Part shown: positions 25,720 through 34,301 of the stretch, piece by piece
Layout: each line of letters starts with the position of its first letter
How positions within the stretch are numbered: position 1 is the stretch's first letter
DNA from: DASQBT01 sp963782495
GTDB lineage: Bacteria; Pseudomonadota; Gammaproteobacteria; Burkholderiales; Thiobacillaceae
Direction: 5' to 3'
Assembly (NCBI GenBank): GCA_963782495.1
Contig: CAWAJU010000012.1
Location: forward strand, 124,001 to 188,000
Length of the DNA: 64,000 nt
Made by a program: the position numbers and the translations under genes
The notes under the pieces: generated by a model
Database searches by the model: none
What the model was told of the DNA's origin: nothing
The model's input: only the letters and a program-made list of their open reading frames with translations

Positions 25720-26019
25720 TTAGTAGTAGTCGTCTTCACGCTGGTGGCGTACGGCCAGCACAGTTACTTTTTCGCCATCTTCAATTTCAAACAACGCAAC
25801 ATACCCATAGCTGCCAAAGCTGATCACCAGTTCCCGCAGGAACGGCGTGTGAGGCGAGGCTTTACGGCAACTGAAAGGGAAGGCTTGCAAGACCTCAATC
25901 GCCTTGCCAATTGCCACCCGAGCCCGCTCTGCTGCACCCAGATCCTGCTCGGCCAGAAAATCAAAAAGCCGTTGCAGATCTTCCGCTGCCAAGGACGCAA
26001 AGCGGACTTGATAACTCAC
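25720..26019 (-). CDS. RelE/ParE-family toxin
   Basis: This 99-aa protein has the RelE/ParE pattern: an N-terminal YQVRFASLAAEDLQRLFDFL with two helices, then LRELVISFGSYGYVALFEI and a C-terminal VTVLAVRHQREDDYY, where such toxins carry their basic and aromatic residues. Members act as mRNA interferases or gyrase inhibitors; which applies here is unknown. It overlaps its antitoxin by four bases (ATGA) and is second in the pair. The module sits between the two type I-E remnants. Confidence 0.85.
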   Translation of the reverse strand: MSYQVRFASLAAEDLQRLFDFLAEQDLGAAERARVAIGKAIEVLQAFPFSCRKASPHTPFLRELVISFGSYGYVALFEIEDGEKVTVLAVRHQREDDYY

Positions 26020-26297
26020 CGGCTGCGCACCGCCTGTTTTACGCGCGCTTTGGCCAGCGACTTATCCAAACGTTTGAGCATCTCATCGGACGAAACGTAG
26101 CGGCCGGACCGCTTCCCTTCTTCACGCGCCGCCAGCCCGCGTGCAATGAATTCGCGTTGAGCCTCACGGCGCTCGATGTTCAAACGCACCGCTTCCAGCA
26201 CAAAGCCTGACAAGGTTTCGCCTTCCTGCAAAACCGATTCAGCCGCCGCGCGTAGTTCGCTATCCACACGCAACGGGGGCAAAGTGGCGTTTTTCAT
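26016..26297 (-). CDS. ribbon-helix-helix type antitoxin
   Basis: This 93-aa protein resembles the YlcI/YnfO-type antitoxins that pair with RelE/ParE toxins. PPLRVDSELRAAAESVLQ followed by GETLSGFVLEAVR reads as an RHH DNA-binding unit. A charged C-terminal helix (about residues 45-90) would wrap the toxin. A strong ribosome site (GGAGGAG) precedes the ATG by five bases. A near-perfect palindrome 13 bases before the start is the likely autoregulatory site. Confidence 0.82.
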   Translation of the reverse strand: MKNATLPPLRVDSELRAAAESVLQEGETLSGFVLEAVRLNIERREAQREFIARGLAAREEGKRSGRYVSSDEMLKRLDKSLAKARVKQAVRSR

Positions 26298-26310
26298 CGC
26301 ATCTCCTCCA

Positions 26311-26330
26311 TGTATCGCATATGCAATACA
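26311..26330. promoter_or_regulatory. palindromic operator of the toxin-antitoxin pair
   Basis: TGTATCGCATATGCAATACA is a 20-base inverted repeat with one mismatched pair. It is centred about 24 bases upstream of the antitoxin start, where RHH antitoxins bind to repress their own operon. It lies in the tail of the cas6e-derived reading frame. Confidence 0.6.
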
Positions 26331-26371
26331 GTGTAGCCGTGCCTAATCCCGCTAGCAAGGTGTGATATCCA

Positions 26372-26488
26372 GCGCACCAGCAGCAAGCCGCAACTGAAAG
26401 CTTTGGCGGGGGCGATGCCGTTCTCCAGCAGGCTGGTCAAACGCGCTGGGGCGGCCACATTCGGCACGCCTTTGAACGTTACGGTGAA
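26372..26488 (-). pseudogene. cas6e: C-terminal remnant of cas6e (type I-E)
   Basis: On the minus strand, directly after the last I-C repeat, an open frame reads FTVTFKGVPNVAAPARLTSL, then LENGIAPAKAFSCGLLLVR. This closely matches the Cas6e C-terminus (in E. coli: F.GVLTIND.PALIDLVQQGIGPAKSMGCGLLSL from memory), including the glycine loop GI.PAK..xCGLL. One loop Gly is replaced (GIA for GIG) and GCG is SCG. The upstream 80% of the gene is absent. The frame drifts on to a TGA at 26294-26296 inside the antitoxin start. It is read as a fossil of a type I-E operon. Confidence 0.65.
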
Positions 26489-28096
26489 GTTTCAATCCGC
26501 GCCCGGCACGAGTGCCGGGCGATGCATTCCTCGAACTCCATGCCGTGCCGGAAGAACAGGTTTCAATCCGCGCCCGGCACGAGTGCCGGGCGATGCGTCC
26601 GCCTTCGGCTTTGGCTGGCTTCTTGGGAAGGGTTTCAATCCGCGCCCGGCACGAGTGCCGGGCGATGCGAAGGCCGATCCGATTTCGCGCCAGGATTTTT
26701 GCTGTTTCAATCCGCGCCCGGCACGAGTGCCGGGCGATGCCCAATCAAGGTGATCCATCTTGGTCTCCTCAAGAGTTTCAATCCGCGCCCGGCACGAGTG
26801 CCGGGCGATGCCAACGTGCGTGCCAAGGTGAGGCTGGGGGATCGCGTTTCAATCCGCGCCCGGCACGAGTGCCGGGCGATGCGGCGTCCGCCGTTCTTGG
26901 CGAGATGGAGGCTTATGTTTCAATCCGCGCCCGGCACGAGTGCCGGGCGATGCGAGCTTGCGTTGGTGCTCCAGTTCCAGTTCGCCGGTTTCAATCCGCG
27001 CCCGGCACGAGTGCCGGGCGATGCCTTGAGCCCTGTGCTGGAAAAGTCCACCGTAGAGGTTTCAATCCGCGCCCGGCACGAGTGCCGGGCGATGCCCGGT
27101 GGCGCCCTGCGCAATCGGGTTTGCACCGCCGTTTCAATCCGCGCCCGGCACGAGTGCCGGGCGATGCAACTGCGCCGTCGATCTCGCCCGCTACCGCCTG
27201 CACGTTTCAATCCGCGCCCGGCACGAGTGCCGGGCGATGCCACCTTCCGCTAACACAACAGATGTCCAATCCATGTTTCAATCCGCGCCCGGCACGAGTG
27301 CCGGGCGATGCCAGCAGCGCGGTGGCCTTCTCGCGCTCGGTGTCGGTTTCAATCCGCGCCCGGCACGAGTGCCGGGCGATGCAACCTTGAACGGAGGACT
27401 GATTGATCTCAAACATGTTTCAATCCGCGCCCGGCACGAGTGCCGGGCGATGCACACCTCAGACGGTAAGTTTGAGGCTGGAATCGGGTTTCAATCCGCG
27501 CCCGGCACGAGTGCCGGGCGATGCCGGAGGGGCGGAACTATTGCTCGATGCTGTGGTTGTTTCAATCCGCGCCCGGCACGAGTGCCGGGCGATGCCCTAC
27601 GCAACCGCGACAGATACGCTGGGAGAGCTGTTTCAATCCGCGCCCGGCACGAGTGCCGGGCGATGCACCCCGCCTTCCAAATCTTCTATACCTGGTTCAA
27701 GGTTTCAATCCGCGCCCGGCACGAGTGCCGGGCGATGCCAAGATCGCCGTGCGCGTGCTCAGGACCGTGATCGTTTCAATCCGCGCCCGGCACGAGTGCC
27801 GGGCGATGCGTTGTAGTGCGCCAGCGTCCAGGTGCCGGTGTTGTCGTTTCAATCCGCGCCCGGCACGAGTGCCGGGCGATGCGCACGCCCAGGCGATTGG
27901 TCGCCGATTTGTCGAAGTTTCAATCCGCGCCCGGCACGAGTGCCGGGCGATGCGCCGTGTTGAAGAGGTTACATTCTCCCTCACTGTTGTTTCAATCCGC
28001 GCCCGGCACGAGTGCCGGGCGATGCTATGCTCATAGCAAACTCCAGTAGTCAAGCAAACGTTTCAATCCGCGCCCGGCACGAGTGCCGGGCGATGC
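26489..28096 (-). CRISPR. type I-C CRISPR array: 23 repeats of 37 nt, 22 spacers
   Basis: Repeats start at 26489, 26560, 26632, 26704, 26775, 26846, 26917, 26988, 27059, 27131, 27204, 27275, 27346, 27417, 27488, 27559, 27630, 27702, 27773, 27846, 27917, 27989 and 28060. All are identical by eye. Spacers are 34-36 nt (most 34). On the plus strand each repeat begins GTTTCAATCC and ends GCGATGC. On the transcribed minus strand it is GCAT, a perfect 10-base stem (CGCCCGGCAC / GTGCCGGGCG) with loop TC, then CGGATTGAAAC, the 11-nt 5' handle expected for Cas5c cleavage. The leader side is at 28096, next to cas2. Confidence 0.98.
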
Positions 28097-28274
28097 GCCG
28101 CATCAGCAACCAATTGTTTGCAATGCGGAGTCTTTCCAGTCTGCGCGAACTCGATAGGCTTCGCAAATTCGCAGGCAGCAGATTGGGTTTGAGGTGACTC
28201 CAGGTTGTTAAAGAACAAGGGGTTGGCGTACACGCGAACCTGTCGGCTTATTGGCTCCGATCGGGGTTCGCGCA
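28097..28274 (-). promoter_or_regulatory. CRISPR leader
   Basis: This 178-base non-coding stretch between the cas2 stop and the first repeat is less GC-rich than its surroundings. It contains TTGTTCTTTAACAACCTGG around 28200-28220 on the minus strand. Position and orientation (same strand as cas2, array downstream) define it as the leader that drives pre-crRNA and receives new spacers. No individual promoter box is certain. Confidence 0.75.
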
Positions 28275-28565
28275 TCATATGATCAGCGGGCCCTCGAAAT
28301 CCGTCGAGCGGAAGACACCGTGCTGTTTAACCCGAACTTCCACAGGCTCGGTGATCCGGTAAAAGCGCAGGTTGTCTTCGTCATCCTTGATTTCGGCAAG
28401 AAGGTCGCGTTCAAGTTGTTCAAACTGCATTTCGTTGACTTGGCATTCAAACACGGATTTTTGCACGCGCTGTCCGATCCGTTCGCAAACCTTGGCGACC
28501 CGCCGCAGGCGCTTGCGGCCCGCAGCCGTTTCAGTGGAAACGTCATAGGTCACGATAATAAGCAT
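28275..28565 (-). CDS. cas2: CRISPR-associated endonuclease Cas2
   Basis: Cas2 (96 aa) forms the Cas1-Cas2 integrase that inserts spacers at the leader end. LIIVTYDVSTETAAGRKRLR holds the conserved Asp after the first strand. RRVAKVCERIGQRVQKSVFE and the C-terminal RITEPVEVRVKQHG match type I-C Cas2 of this length. It follows cas1 by seven bases and precedes the leader. Intact. Confidence 0.95.
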   Translation of the reverse strand: MLIIVTYDVSTETAAGRKRLRRVAKVCERIGQRVQKSVFECQVNEMQFEQLERDLLAEIKDDEDNLRFYRITEPVEVRVKQHGVFRSTDFEGPLII

Positions 28566-28572
28566 GAGCGTC

Positions 28573-29601
28573 CTATTTTGCCACGTAGGGCAGATAGCTT
28601 TCCATTTCGCCCCGTATAGTACGGGCCATGAATCGCGCCTGGATAAACGGCAACAGCCCGATGGGGATATTGCTCTCGGTCAGCGGATGGAGGATTTCTT
28701 CCTGTTTGCGCTCCTGCCAGGCGGTGACGACCGTACGCCGGCCTTTCTCGTTAAGCATAACGGCACCGCCTTCGCGTTCGTCAAAATCGCCGGCAGCAAC
28801 CTGGCCGCGATTGATCAGGGTGAGCGCCAGGCGATCGCACAAGACCGAACGGAATTCCTCTTGTAAATCCAGGGCCAGCGCGGCGCGCCCGGGACGCACG
28901 GCATGCAGAAATCCAAGCTGCGGATCCAGCCCCACCGCCTCGCAGGCGGAGCGGCAGTCGTTCATCAGCATCGAGTAGAGAAATGAGATCAGGGCATTGA
29001 ACCGGTCAAGCGGGGGGCGCCGAGTCCGGCCGTTGAGCTTGAAGCTCTCGCGCATGCCCGGCTTGACGACAAGGTTGATGGCTTGAAAGTAACCGCGTGC
29101 GGCTTCGCCCTCCACGCCGCGCAGTTCATCCAGATCGACAGCAGCGGCCGCAGCGCGCAGTGATGCGGCCAGGTTGTCGGCTGCCCGGCCGAGCGGGGCG
29201 GATTCGTCCGGGTCCGCGGCTTCGCGCGCGCCGCGCTGCAGCACACCGCGACTGTTCTTGATCTTGCCGGCCACGATGGCGCGTGCCGTTGCAAGGACGA
29301 TCGCGCTGTCGCTTGCGGCCCGATGCTGCGCTTGCCGCAACAGAATATTGCCCGATACCGGGCCCTCCAGCCGCGCCTTGAAGCGTCCCCAGTCGTCGAG
29401 CAGCACCAGAGATCTGCCCTCGTCGGACAGGCGATGCATGAGCGCGGGTGAAACCATGACATTGCCGAAACAAACCAGGCCGCCCAAGTGGTGCAGCGGC
29501 ACCTGAAGTCTCTTCTCTCGCTCCACGTCAACGCGCACCGTGGCGTTCTCCAGGTGAACGTAGGCGTTGGGGGTCATGACGTAGAGCGTGTTCTGAACCA
29601 T
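28573..29601 (-). CDS. cas1: CRISPR-associated endonuclease Cas1 (type I-C)
   Basis: Cas1 (342 aa) is the metal-dependent integrase of spacer acquisition. The N-terminal beta domain (MVQNTLYVMTPNAYVHLEN) is followed by the helical catalytic domain, with Glu in LRGVEGEAARGYF, His in LGFLHAVRPGRAALALDL and the downstream Asp of that segment. Start ATG at 29599-29601 is chosen, with AAGG upstream; a GTG two codons earlier is possible. Seven bases separate the two coding sequences at the cas4 side. Intact. Confidence 0.95.
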   Translation of the reverse strand: MVQNTLYVMTPNAYVHLENATVRVDVEREKRLQVPLHHLGGLVCFGNVMVSPALMHRLSDEGRSLVLLDDWGRFKARLEGPVSGNILLRQAQHRAASDSAIVLATARAIVAGKIKNSRGVLQRGAREAADPDESAPLGRAADNLAASLRAAAAAVDLDELRGVEGEAARGYFQAINLVVKPGMRESFKLNGRTRRPPLDRFNALISFLYSMLMNDCRSACEAVGLDPQLGFLHAVRPGRAALALDLQEEFRSVLCDRLALTLINRGQVAAGDFDEREGGAVMLNEKGRRTVVTAWQERKQEEILHPLTESNIPIGLLPFIQARFMARTIRGEMESYLPYVAK

Positions 29602-29608
29602 GTGCACC

Positions 29609-30232
29609 TTAGCTCTCCGGGTTATACAGCTCTTGTATCCGTTGCCGCTGCCGTCCGCGCGCAGCCATTGCTTCGGGCTGGCAGATCTCCTTGAGCGAAC
29701 ACTCCTTGCAACGCGCGTCGTTCACCGGCGGCGGCAGCCTGCCGGAGGCCAGCATCTCGCGGATCGACTCGGCGGTGTCGATCACAAGCTGCTTCAGCGC
29801 TGGCGTGATTGACACCTCGCGCCGCCGGTGGCTGCTGGCATGGAAGATCGCGCCTATTGGAACAGGGCGACCGAGCATGTCTTCCAGACACATTGCCTGG
29901 GCGGCGAGCTGGATGTCGTCGTGTATCTTCTGTCTTCTGCGGCCGTGCTTGAACTCCACCGGAAAAATGGTGCCGTCGGGGTGAAACTCCACCAGATCGG
30001 CCTTTCCGATCAGGCCCAGCCGGTCGCTCCAGACCGGCAAGGCGCGCTCCACGCGCACACCGGATTTGATTTCGTAGCCCGGCGTATCCACCAGATGATG
30101 CACAGCCTGGCCGCGCGCAGTGTGAATGTTGTCCTCGAACGCCTGTTCCAGATGAATGAGTCCGCACTGGCGCGGGCAATAGGCCCAGTGTTGCAGGGCG
30201 GAGAGGGGGATCGAATCTGTTTCGCCTGTCAT
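29609..30232 (-). CDS. cas4: CRISPR-associated exonuclease Cas4
   Basis: Cas4 (207 aa) is a RecB-like nuclease that trims prespacers and selects PAM ends. Four Cys for a 4Fe-4S cluster are visible: YCPRQC at residues 18-23 (at least one as ligand) and CKECSLKEIC near the C-terminus. Nuclease motifs are GKADLVEFHPDG, FPVEFKHGRR (ExK) and QLAAQAMCLED (QxxxY-like). It begins the adaptation block cas4-cas1-cas2 and is separated from cas7 by a toxin-antitoxin pair on the other strand, so it probably has its own promoter. Confidence 0.94.
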   Translation of the reverse strand: MTGETDSIPLSALQHWAYCPRQCGLIHLEQAFEDNIHTARGQAVHHLVDTPGYEIKSGVRVERALPVWSDRLGLIGKADLVEFHPDGTIFPVEFKHGRRRQKIHDDIQLAAQAMCLEDMLGRPVPIGAIFHASSHRRREVSITPALKQLVIDTAESIREMLASGRLPPPVNDARCKECSLKEICQPEAMAARGRQRQRIQELYNPES

Positions 30233-30279
30233 TGAAGTGCTAGCATGACAATCAATAAAGCAACGAAATGGAGCACGCC

Positions 30280-30534
30280 ATGGCAGGACTACTCAAGGAC
30301 ATAGAAAAGCAGGCCTTGCAGCTTTCGCCACAGGAACGCGACGAGCTCATCCACCGCCTTATCATTAGCCTGGAAGGGACACCTGAAGATTCCCCCGAAG
30401 CCATCGCCAAGGCGTGGGACGAGGAAATCGCACGCCGCGTGGCGGACATGGAAGCAGGCCGCACAAAATGGATTCCAGCCGAAGAAGTGTTCAAGGAGAT
30501 TGACGCCCTCATCGCCAACCGGGCCAAGCGGTGA
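30280..30534 (+). CDS. addiction-module antitoxin (TIGR02574-like)
   Basis: This 84-aa protein has the addiction-module pattern IEKQALQLSPQERDELIHRL, then an acidic EGTPEDSPEAIAKAWDEEI and a charged C-terminal helix. Start ATG at 30280 is chosen because GGAG lies six bases before it; an ATG four codons upstream is also in frame. It overlaps the toxin by four bases (ATGA). It lies inside the cas operon on the opposite strand, divergent from cas4. Confidence 0.82.
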   Translation: MAGLLKDIEKQALQLSPQERDELIHRLIISLEGTPEDSPEAIAKAWDEEIARRVADMEAGRTKWIPAEEVFKEIDALIANRAKR

Positions 30535-30824
30535 AAGTTTCCTTCAACCCGTTCGCCCGGCAAGAGTTCGCCGAGGCGGCAGGTTGGTACGCGGACGAAG
30601 CAGGCCCGCTTCGTGCAAACGATTTCAGGAATGAAATCCAACGCAGCCTGAAATTGATCAGCGAACACCCGGCCTTGGGCACGCCGTCAGCCCACGACAC
30701 TCGCCGCCTCGTCGTTCATCGTTATCCATATTCCATCGTCTACCGTGTGGAACTAGACGTGGTGCGAGTGCTGGCGATTGCGAGCCAGCGCCGCCGCCCT
30801 GGGTTTTGGAGCCTACGTCGATAG
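30531..30824 (+). CDS. RelE/ParE-family toxin
   Basis: This 97-aa protein matches the ParE/RelE family: VSFNPFARQEFAEAAGWYAD with a helix pair, then LISEHPALGTPSAHDTRRLV, the VHRYPYSIVYRVE strands and VLAIASQRRRPGFW. The final RRRPGFW is typical of the ParE-like members that pair with TIGR02574 antitoxins. It converges on cas7 with a 13-base gap. Its presence on the antisense strand must affect read-through from cas7 into cas4. Confidence 0.85.
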   Translation: MKVSFNPFARQEFAEAAGWYADEAGPLRANDFRNEIQRSLKLISEHPALGTPSAHDTRRLVVHRYPYSIVYRVELDVVRVLAIASQRRRPGFWSLRR

Positions 30825-30837
30825 CCCATTGTTGTAG

Positions 30838-31722
30838 TCAGAATCCCTCTATTTCTTCTGGTTCCAACCCGTCCAGCTGGCCAAGTCCATAGCTGCCATC
30901 GGCTTTCACATCTAGGGTACGGTGAACCTTGGCGGATGAATACCGACCCGCTTTGCTGTTGTGCCACCACCAGATGACCTTGAGCACTTCCATGCTGCCA
31001 GCGGGACGAGCCGCTGCCTCGTCGTTCTCAAACAACCTCGGCAATACTTGTTTGATTGCTTCGGCGTCCGCTTCAGAGAAACCCGTCTTTTCCGCGAGTT
31101 GCGGGTTCATGCTGCCCTTGAAAACGTACACGCCCTGATCGACGCGATGCTTCATTCCCATCGTGTCGGAGCTTCGCTTGGCGCCATCGCCTTCGCCGCT
31201 CACGCTCTTGGTGATTTGGAGGCTGGAAATATCGATGGGCTCGACGCTGAAGGCGGACTGTATTGTCACGGGACCCCGAATGCCGATCGAGACGCCCGTA
31301 TCGCCTTCTTCGTCGGTGCCATCCTCTTTTTTCTTGCCCGCTTTCCGGTTGCTTTTCAATGCAAACAACTGGCCGAACGCACGTACGTCGAGCCACTTCT
31401 TGCACGCAAGTTCAGTGGTTTTGTCGGAGCCCAATTCCTTGCCCAGCCCCGCCTCCGCGCGAGCGCGCAGGCTTTTGGCGTCGTCGGCCTTGCGGTCATC
31501 TGACTGAACGAAAATCATGTTGCCGTCGTCGTTGCGACCGCTGCTTATCCAGCGTTCTAATAGCCGATCTCGGATCTTCCGCTTGATCGCCACATCACTC
31601 ACTTCACCATAGTTCGAGTAGTCTGTGCGTGGGCGGTTGCCATTCAATGGATCGCCATTCGGGTTGGCGTTCTTCACGCGGAAGATGACGGCGAAATCTA
31701 TTTTGTTTTGCAGGGTGCTCAT
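30838..31722 (-). CDS. cas7: type I-C Cascade backbone protein Cas7 (Csd2)
   Basis: Cas7c (294 aa) polymerises along the crRNA spacer to form the Cascade backbone. FAVIFRVKNANPNGDPLNGN at the N-terminus is the signature of the Csd2 family. RPRTDYSNYGEVSDVAIKRK, DVRAFGQLFAL and the SIGIRGPVTIQSAFSVEPID segment are all intact, with no frameshift, unlike the three genes upstream. It follows cas8c by 17 bases and is the last gene before the antisense toxin-antitoxin pair. Confidence 0.95.
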   Translation of the reverse strand: MSTLQNKIDFAVIFRVKNANPNGDPLNGNRPRTDYSNYGEVSDVAIKRKIRDRLLERWISSGRNDDGNMIFVQSDDRKADDAKSLRARAEAGLGKELGSDKTTELACKKWLDVRAFGQLFALKSNRKAGKKKEDGTDEEGDTGVSIGIRGPVTIQSAFSVEPIDISSLQITKSVSGEGDGAKRSSDTMGMKHRVDQGVYVFKGSMNPQLAEKTGFSEADAEAIKQVLPRLFENDEAAARPAGSMEVLKVIWWWHNSKAGRYSSAKVHRTLDVKADGSYGLGQLDGLEPEEIEGF

Positions 31723-31739
31723 GTTTGTTTCCTCGGAGG

Positions 31740-33587
31740 TTATTCGGCCGCTTCTGATTCAGGGGTTTCGTTTTCGATCTTGGGGGGATTCAGGGCTTGG
31801 CGTTGGCAGTGGTACCCCAGCAGGAATTCGCCAGAGAGTTTGCTGTTGTCCATGAAGTCGTCACCGACAAAAGCGGCGACGACTTCATCGTGTAGCTTGT
31901 CCATTTCGCGCATGAAACCCGCCCGCTTGGCACGCAAGCGCGATTTGGCAGGTGCGAGTGCAAGCTCGATAGTTCGCCAGGTGTCGGCGGGGCGGTCAGC
32001 AAACCGCTGCATGAGCTTGGCGGCAGCGGTATCACGATTTTCGCCAGCCACGTAAAGCGCTCTGCCCTCAATGTGCTCAGCTAACGCCAGCAAGCGTCCG
32101 TATAGATAATCCCGGCTGTGCCGGTCAGGTTCCAACGTCATTTCGTACTCCTCTTGTTTGAAGGCGCCCCGGTACAGGGCGCAGGCTATGCCCAAGGTCT
32201 TTTCCCACTCCCAGTGCTCCGACCCCACCCGGTTGCAGGCTCTACAACGGTAGACTCAACCAGATCGCGCTGCAGTGGTTGACAATCGAGAATGCAGGGC
32301 AACAACCGCTCGACGGTGGCTTTCTTGAGCCTGCCATCTAGGCGGCGGCCGTATGCCGCTTCAGCGATATCCTGCGGAGCGGGCGCACCAACGAATTTTT
32401 TGTCCTTGCCGAAGTTCTGCGGCCATGCGTGCGTGGAGTGCCAGCGCTCAAGGCGATCCAGAACCGGAGCCGGTCAATTCGCGGTAATACGTAATGGCCA
32501 TGCGCCCCGGCGTCGCGGAATCAAGGCCCATGACGACGATGTCATCGATCGGACCGAGCTGGGCACGGTATCCTGCCATTCTCAGGTTCAGGCGTTTGGC
32601 GAAAGCTTGTCCAGCGTCGCCATTACCAACGGATTCGGGCTCAGTCCGCTCGTCGCTGGCTTCAACGCCGGCCAGCATTAACGTAAGTCAGTGAGCTGCC
32701 CATGGGGTCGGGAATCGGCGCACCTCCCACGGCCCAACTCACGATGACCTGATCTTCGTTTCTGTATGACTGCCGCTGTATCAACCAACGCAATGCGTTG
32801 TGGGCTTGCTGCGTGACCTCGTAGCCCACGCAGCACGCTTGCAAGCCGGTCTTGTCTGTGAAACGTCCCAGAAAGGTATAGCCTGAATCGTCATTGGCGC
32901 TGATCAGTTTTGCGCCATCGCCCGATCCTCGAATGAACTTTGGATGGTTCTTGCAAACTCGGGCTTCCTCTCCGAGCGCCATGCATAGCCCATTTTTTGG
33001 GTTGGCGGCTCTGTCGTACGATATCCAAGCATCAATAAGCTGCTCATCCTCCCAAGTGCCGGAGACTGGTGTCTCGGAAGATTCAACTCGCCAGCGTATA
33101 AATATTTTCGAGTCCTTGATCTTTTCCTTGGCCTTTCCACGAGCGCCATCAACAACCACTGGAACCAATTCCTCGCGATTAAGATCAGCCCAGAGGCTAC
33201 CTTTCTTCACATACGCGAGAACCGCCTTGGCTTTTTCGTGAGACTTGTCTGACACGCACCAAGCTCTAAATTCTCGAGGTATTTTGAGTATTTCTCCTCG
33301 TCTTTACCCGGAAAATCGAAGGCGCAATAGCTAATTTCCTCGCATAACGGGTGGGGGGCGATGAGTTTTCCTGTTCTCCCAACCGATGCCTCCGTTACCG
33401 GGATAATTGTTTGAGCCTCGGAGCGTTCCAACTTTCTGGCGCGTCTGAATGCTCCTGTTGCGTCGATGACCACCTCTACATGGGCTTTCTTTAGGAAATG
33501 GGATAGCGGCCAAAGCTTGGAACCGGGTGGTTCAATCGCAATGGATGCCTGCTCATAGGTCTTGTAGAGTTTCTGAATCCAGCTCAT
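31740..33587 (-). pseudogene. cas8c: type I-C large subunit Cas8c (Csd1), frameshifted
   Basis: Cas8c recognises the PAM and recruits Cas3. The gene starts at ATG 33585-33587 (MSWIQKLYKTYEQ), one base after the cas5 stop. It would encode about 615 aa, a normal length, but lies in five frame segments. Breaks are near 33261 (a T missing in CTTTGG), 32661-32700, 32455-32475 and 32242-32252 (a C missing in GTTCGTAGA). Between breaks the protein is well conserved, for example DDIVVMGLDSATPGRMAITY, WPQNFGKDKKF, VGAPAPQDIAEAAYGRRLD and EHWEWEKTLGIACALYRG. Decay must be recent, or the breaks are sequence errors. Confidence 0.88.
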
Positions 33588-33588
33588 G

Positions 33589-34301
33589 TCATACATCCAG
33601 GTCGGCGGCTTCCTGCTCGACACCGCGCAGTTTTCCTTTGCCGAATTTCTTGGCGGTCATGGGGCGCACGACTTTGCGGGTGACGCAATCTTGGGGCTTG
33701 GAAAAATGGATGCGCCCATTGACCATGAGCGGCCTCCAGAACCGCGCCTGCAAAACGTCAACGCCTGTTTCATCTGGATAGTCGAAGCCGTGAAACGTAA
33801 GCCCGTAAGCCAGTTCCCCGGCATTGTCGTAGTGGCCGATGCCCGAGCCGAACTCACAGGGCTCTACATAGCCCTGACAATCACGGGTACCAAGGAATAT
33901 ATCGTGCCGCCCACCCAGTTCCAGCATCCGCTTGGCGATGGCAAAGTGCTTTCCTTCGATGCGGTCATCCTCAAGCCCAGGCTGATGCGGGTTCCACTCG
34001 AAATGCGCACGAACCTGATACTCGACATCAGACAGGAGGTATAGATGGCGAGCGTGTTGCCACCGCCATATTCAAGTGGCTTTGTCCCCTTGGTCTGGGT
34101 GCGAATCGGCTTCATTACCCTGACCTCGTCGATAACCCAAATGAAGGTGGGTTTCCAGTAGATGGATTTGGCAATGCCCTTCAGCGCTTCATAGGTTGGA
34201 AGGTGATATGAGCACTTTTCGCCACCGATGCGGGTTAGCGGGTCGGTAAACAATGCATGACGCGCCCAGACTCTGAACTCGATGCTGTTTCTGTTAGCCA
34301 C
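33589..34301 (-). pseudogene. cas5: type I-C Cas5 (crRNA endonuclease), one frameshift
   Basis: Cas5c replaces Cas6 in type I-C: it cuts the repeat at the base of the hairpin and caps the 5' handle. It starts at GTG 34299-34301 (overlapping the cas3 stop by eight bases) and would give about 237 aa. FRVWARHALFTDPLTRIGGE and KGTKPLEYGGGNTLAIYT are in one frame. After about 34036-34041 the frame continues one base away as LSDVEYQVRAHFEWNP and RMLELGGRHDIFLGTRDCQG. One missing A (ACCTACCTG to ACCTCCTG) explains it. Without repair, no active processing enzyme is encoded here. Confidence 0.88.

Noticed and set aside
26512..28036. Plus- and minus-strand frames with repeated RARHECRAM or PGTRAGRGL units
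   Set aside because: These are translations of the CRISPR repeat; the 71-72 nt period explains the repetition.
26489..28096. Assignment of the array to a type other than I-C because of its 37-nt repeat
   Set aside because: The adjacent cas set (cas3-cas5-cas8c-cas7-cas4-cas1-cas2) is type I-C and the repeat ends in the GGATTGAAAC handle of that type.
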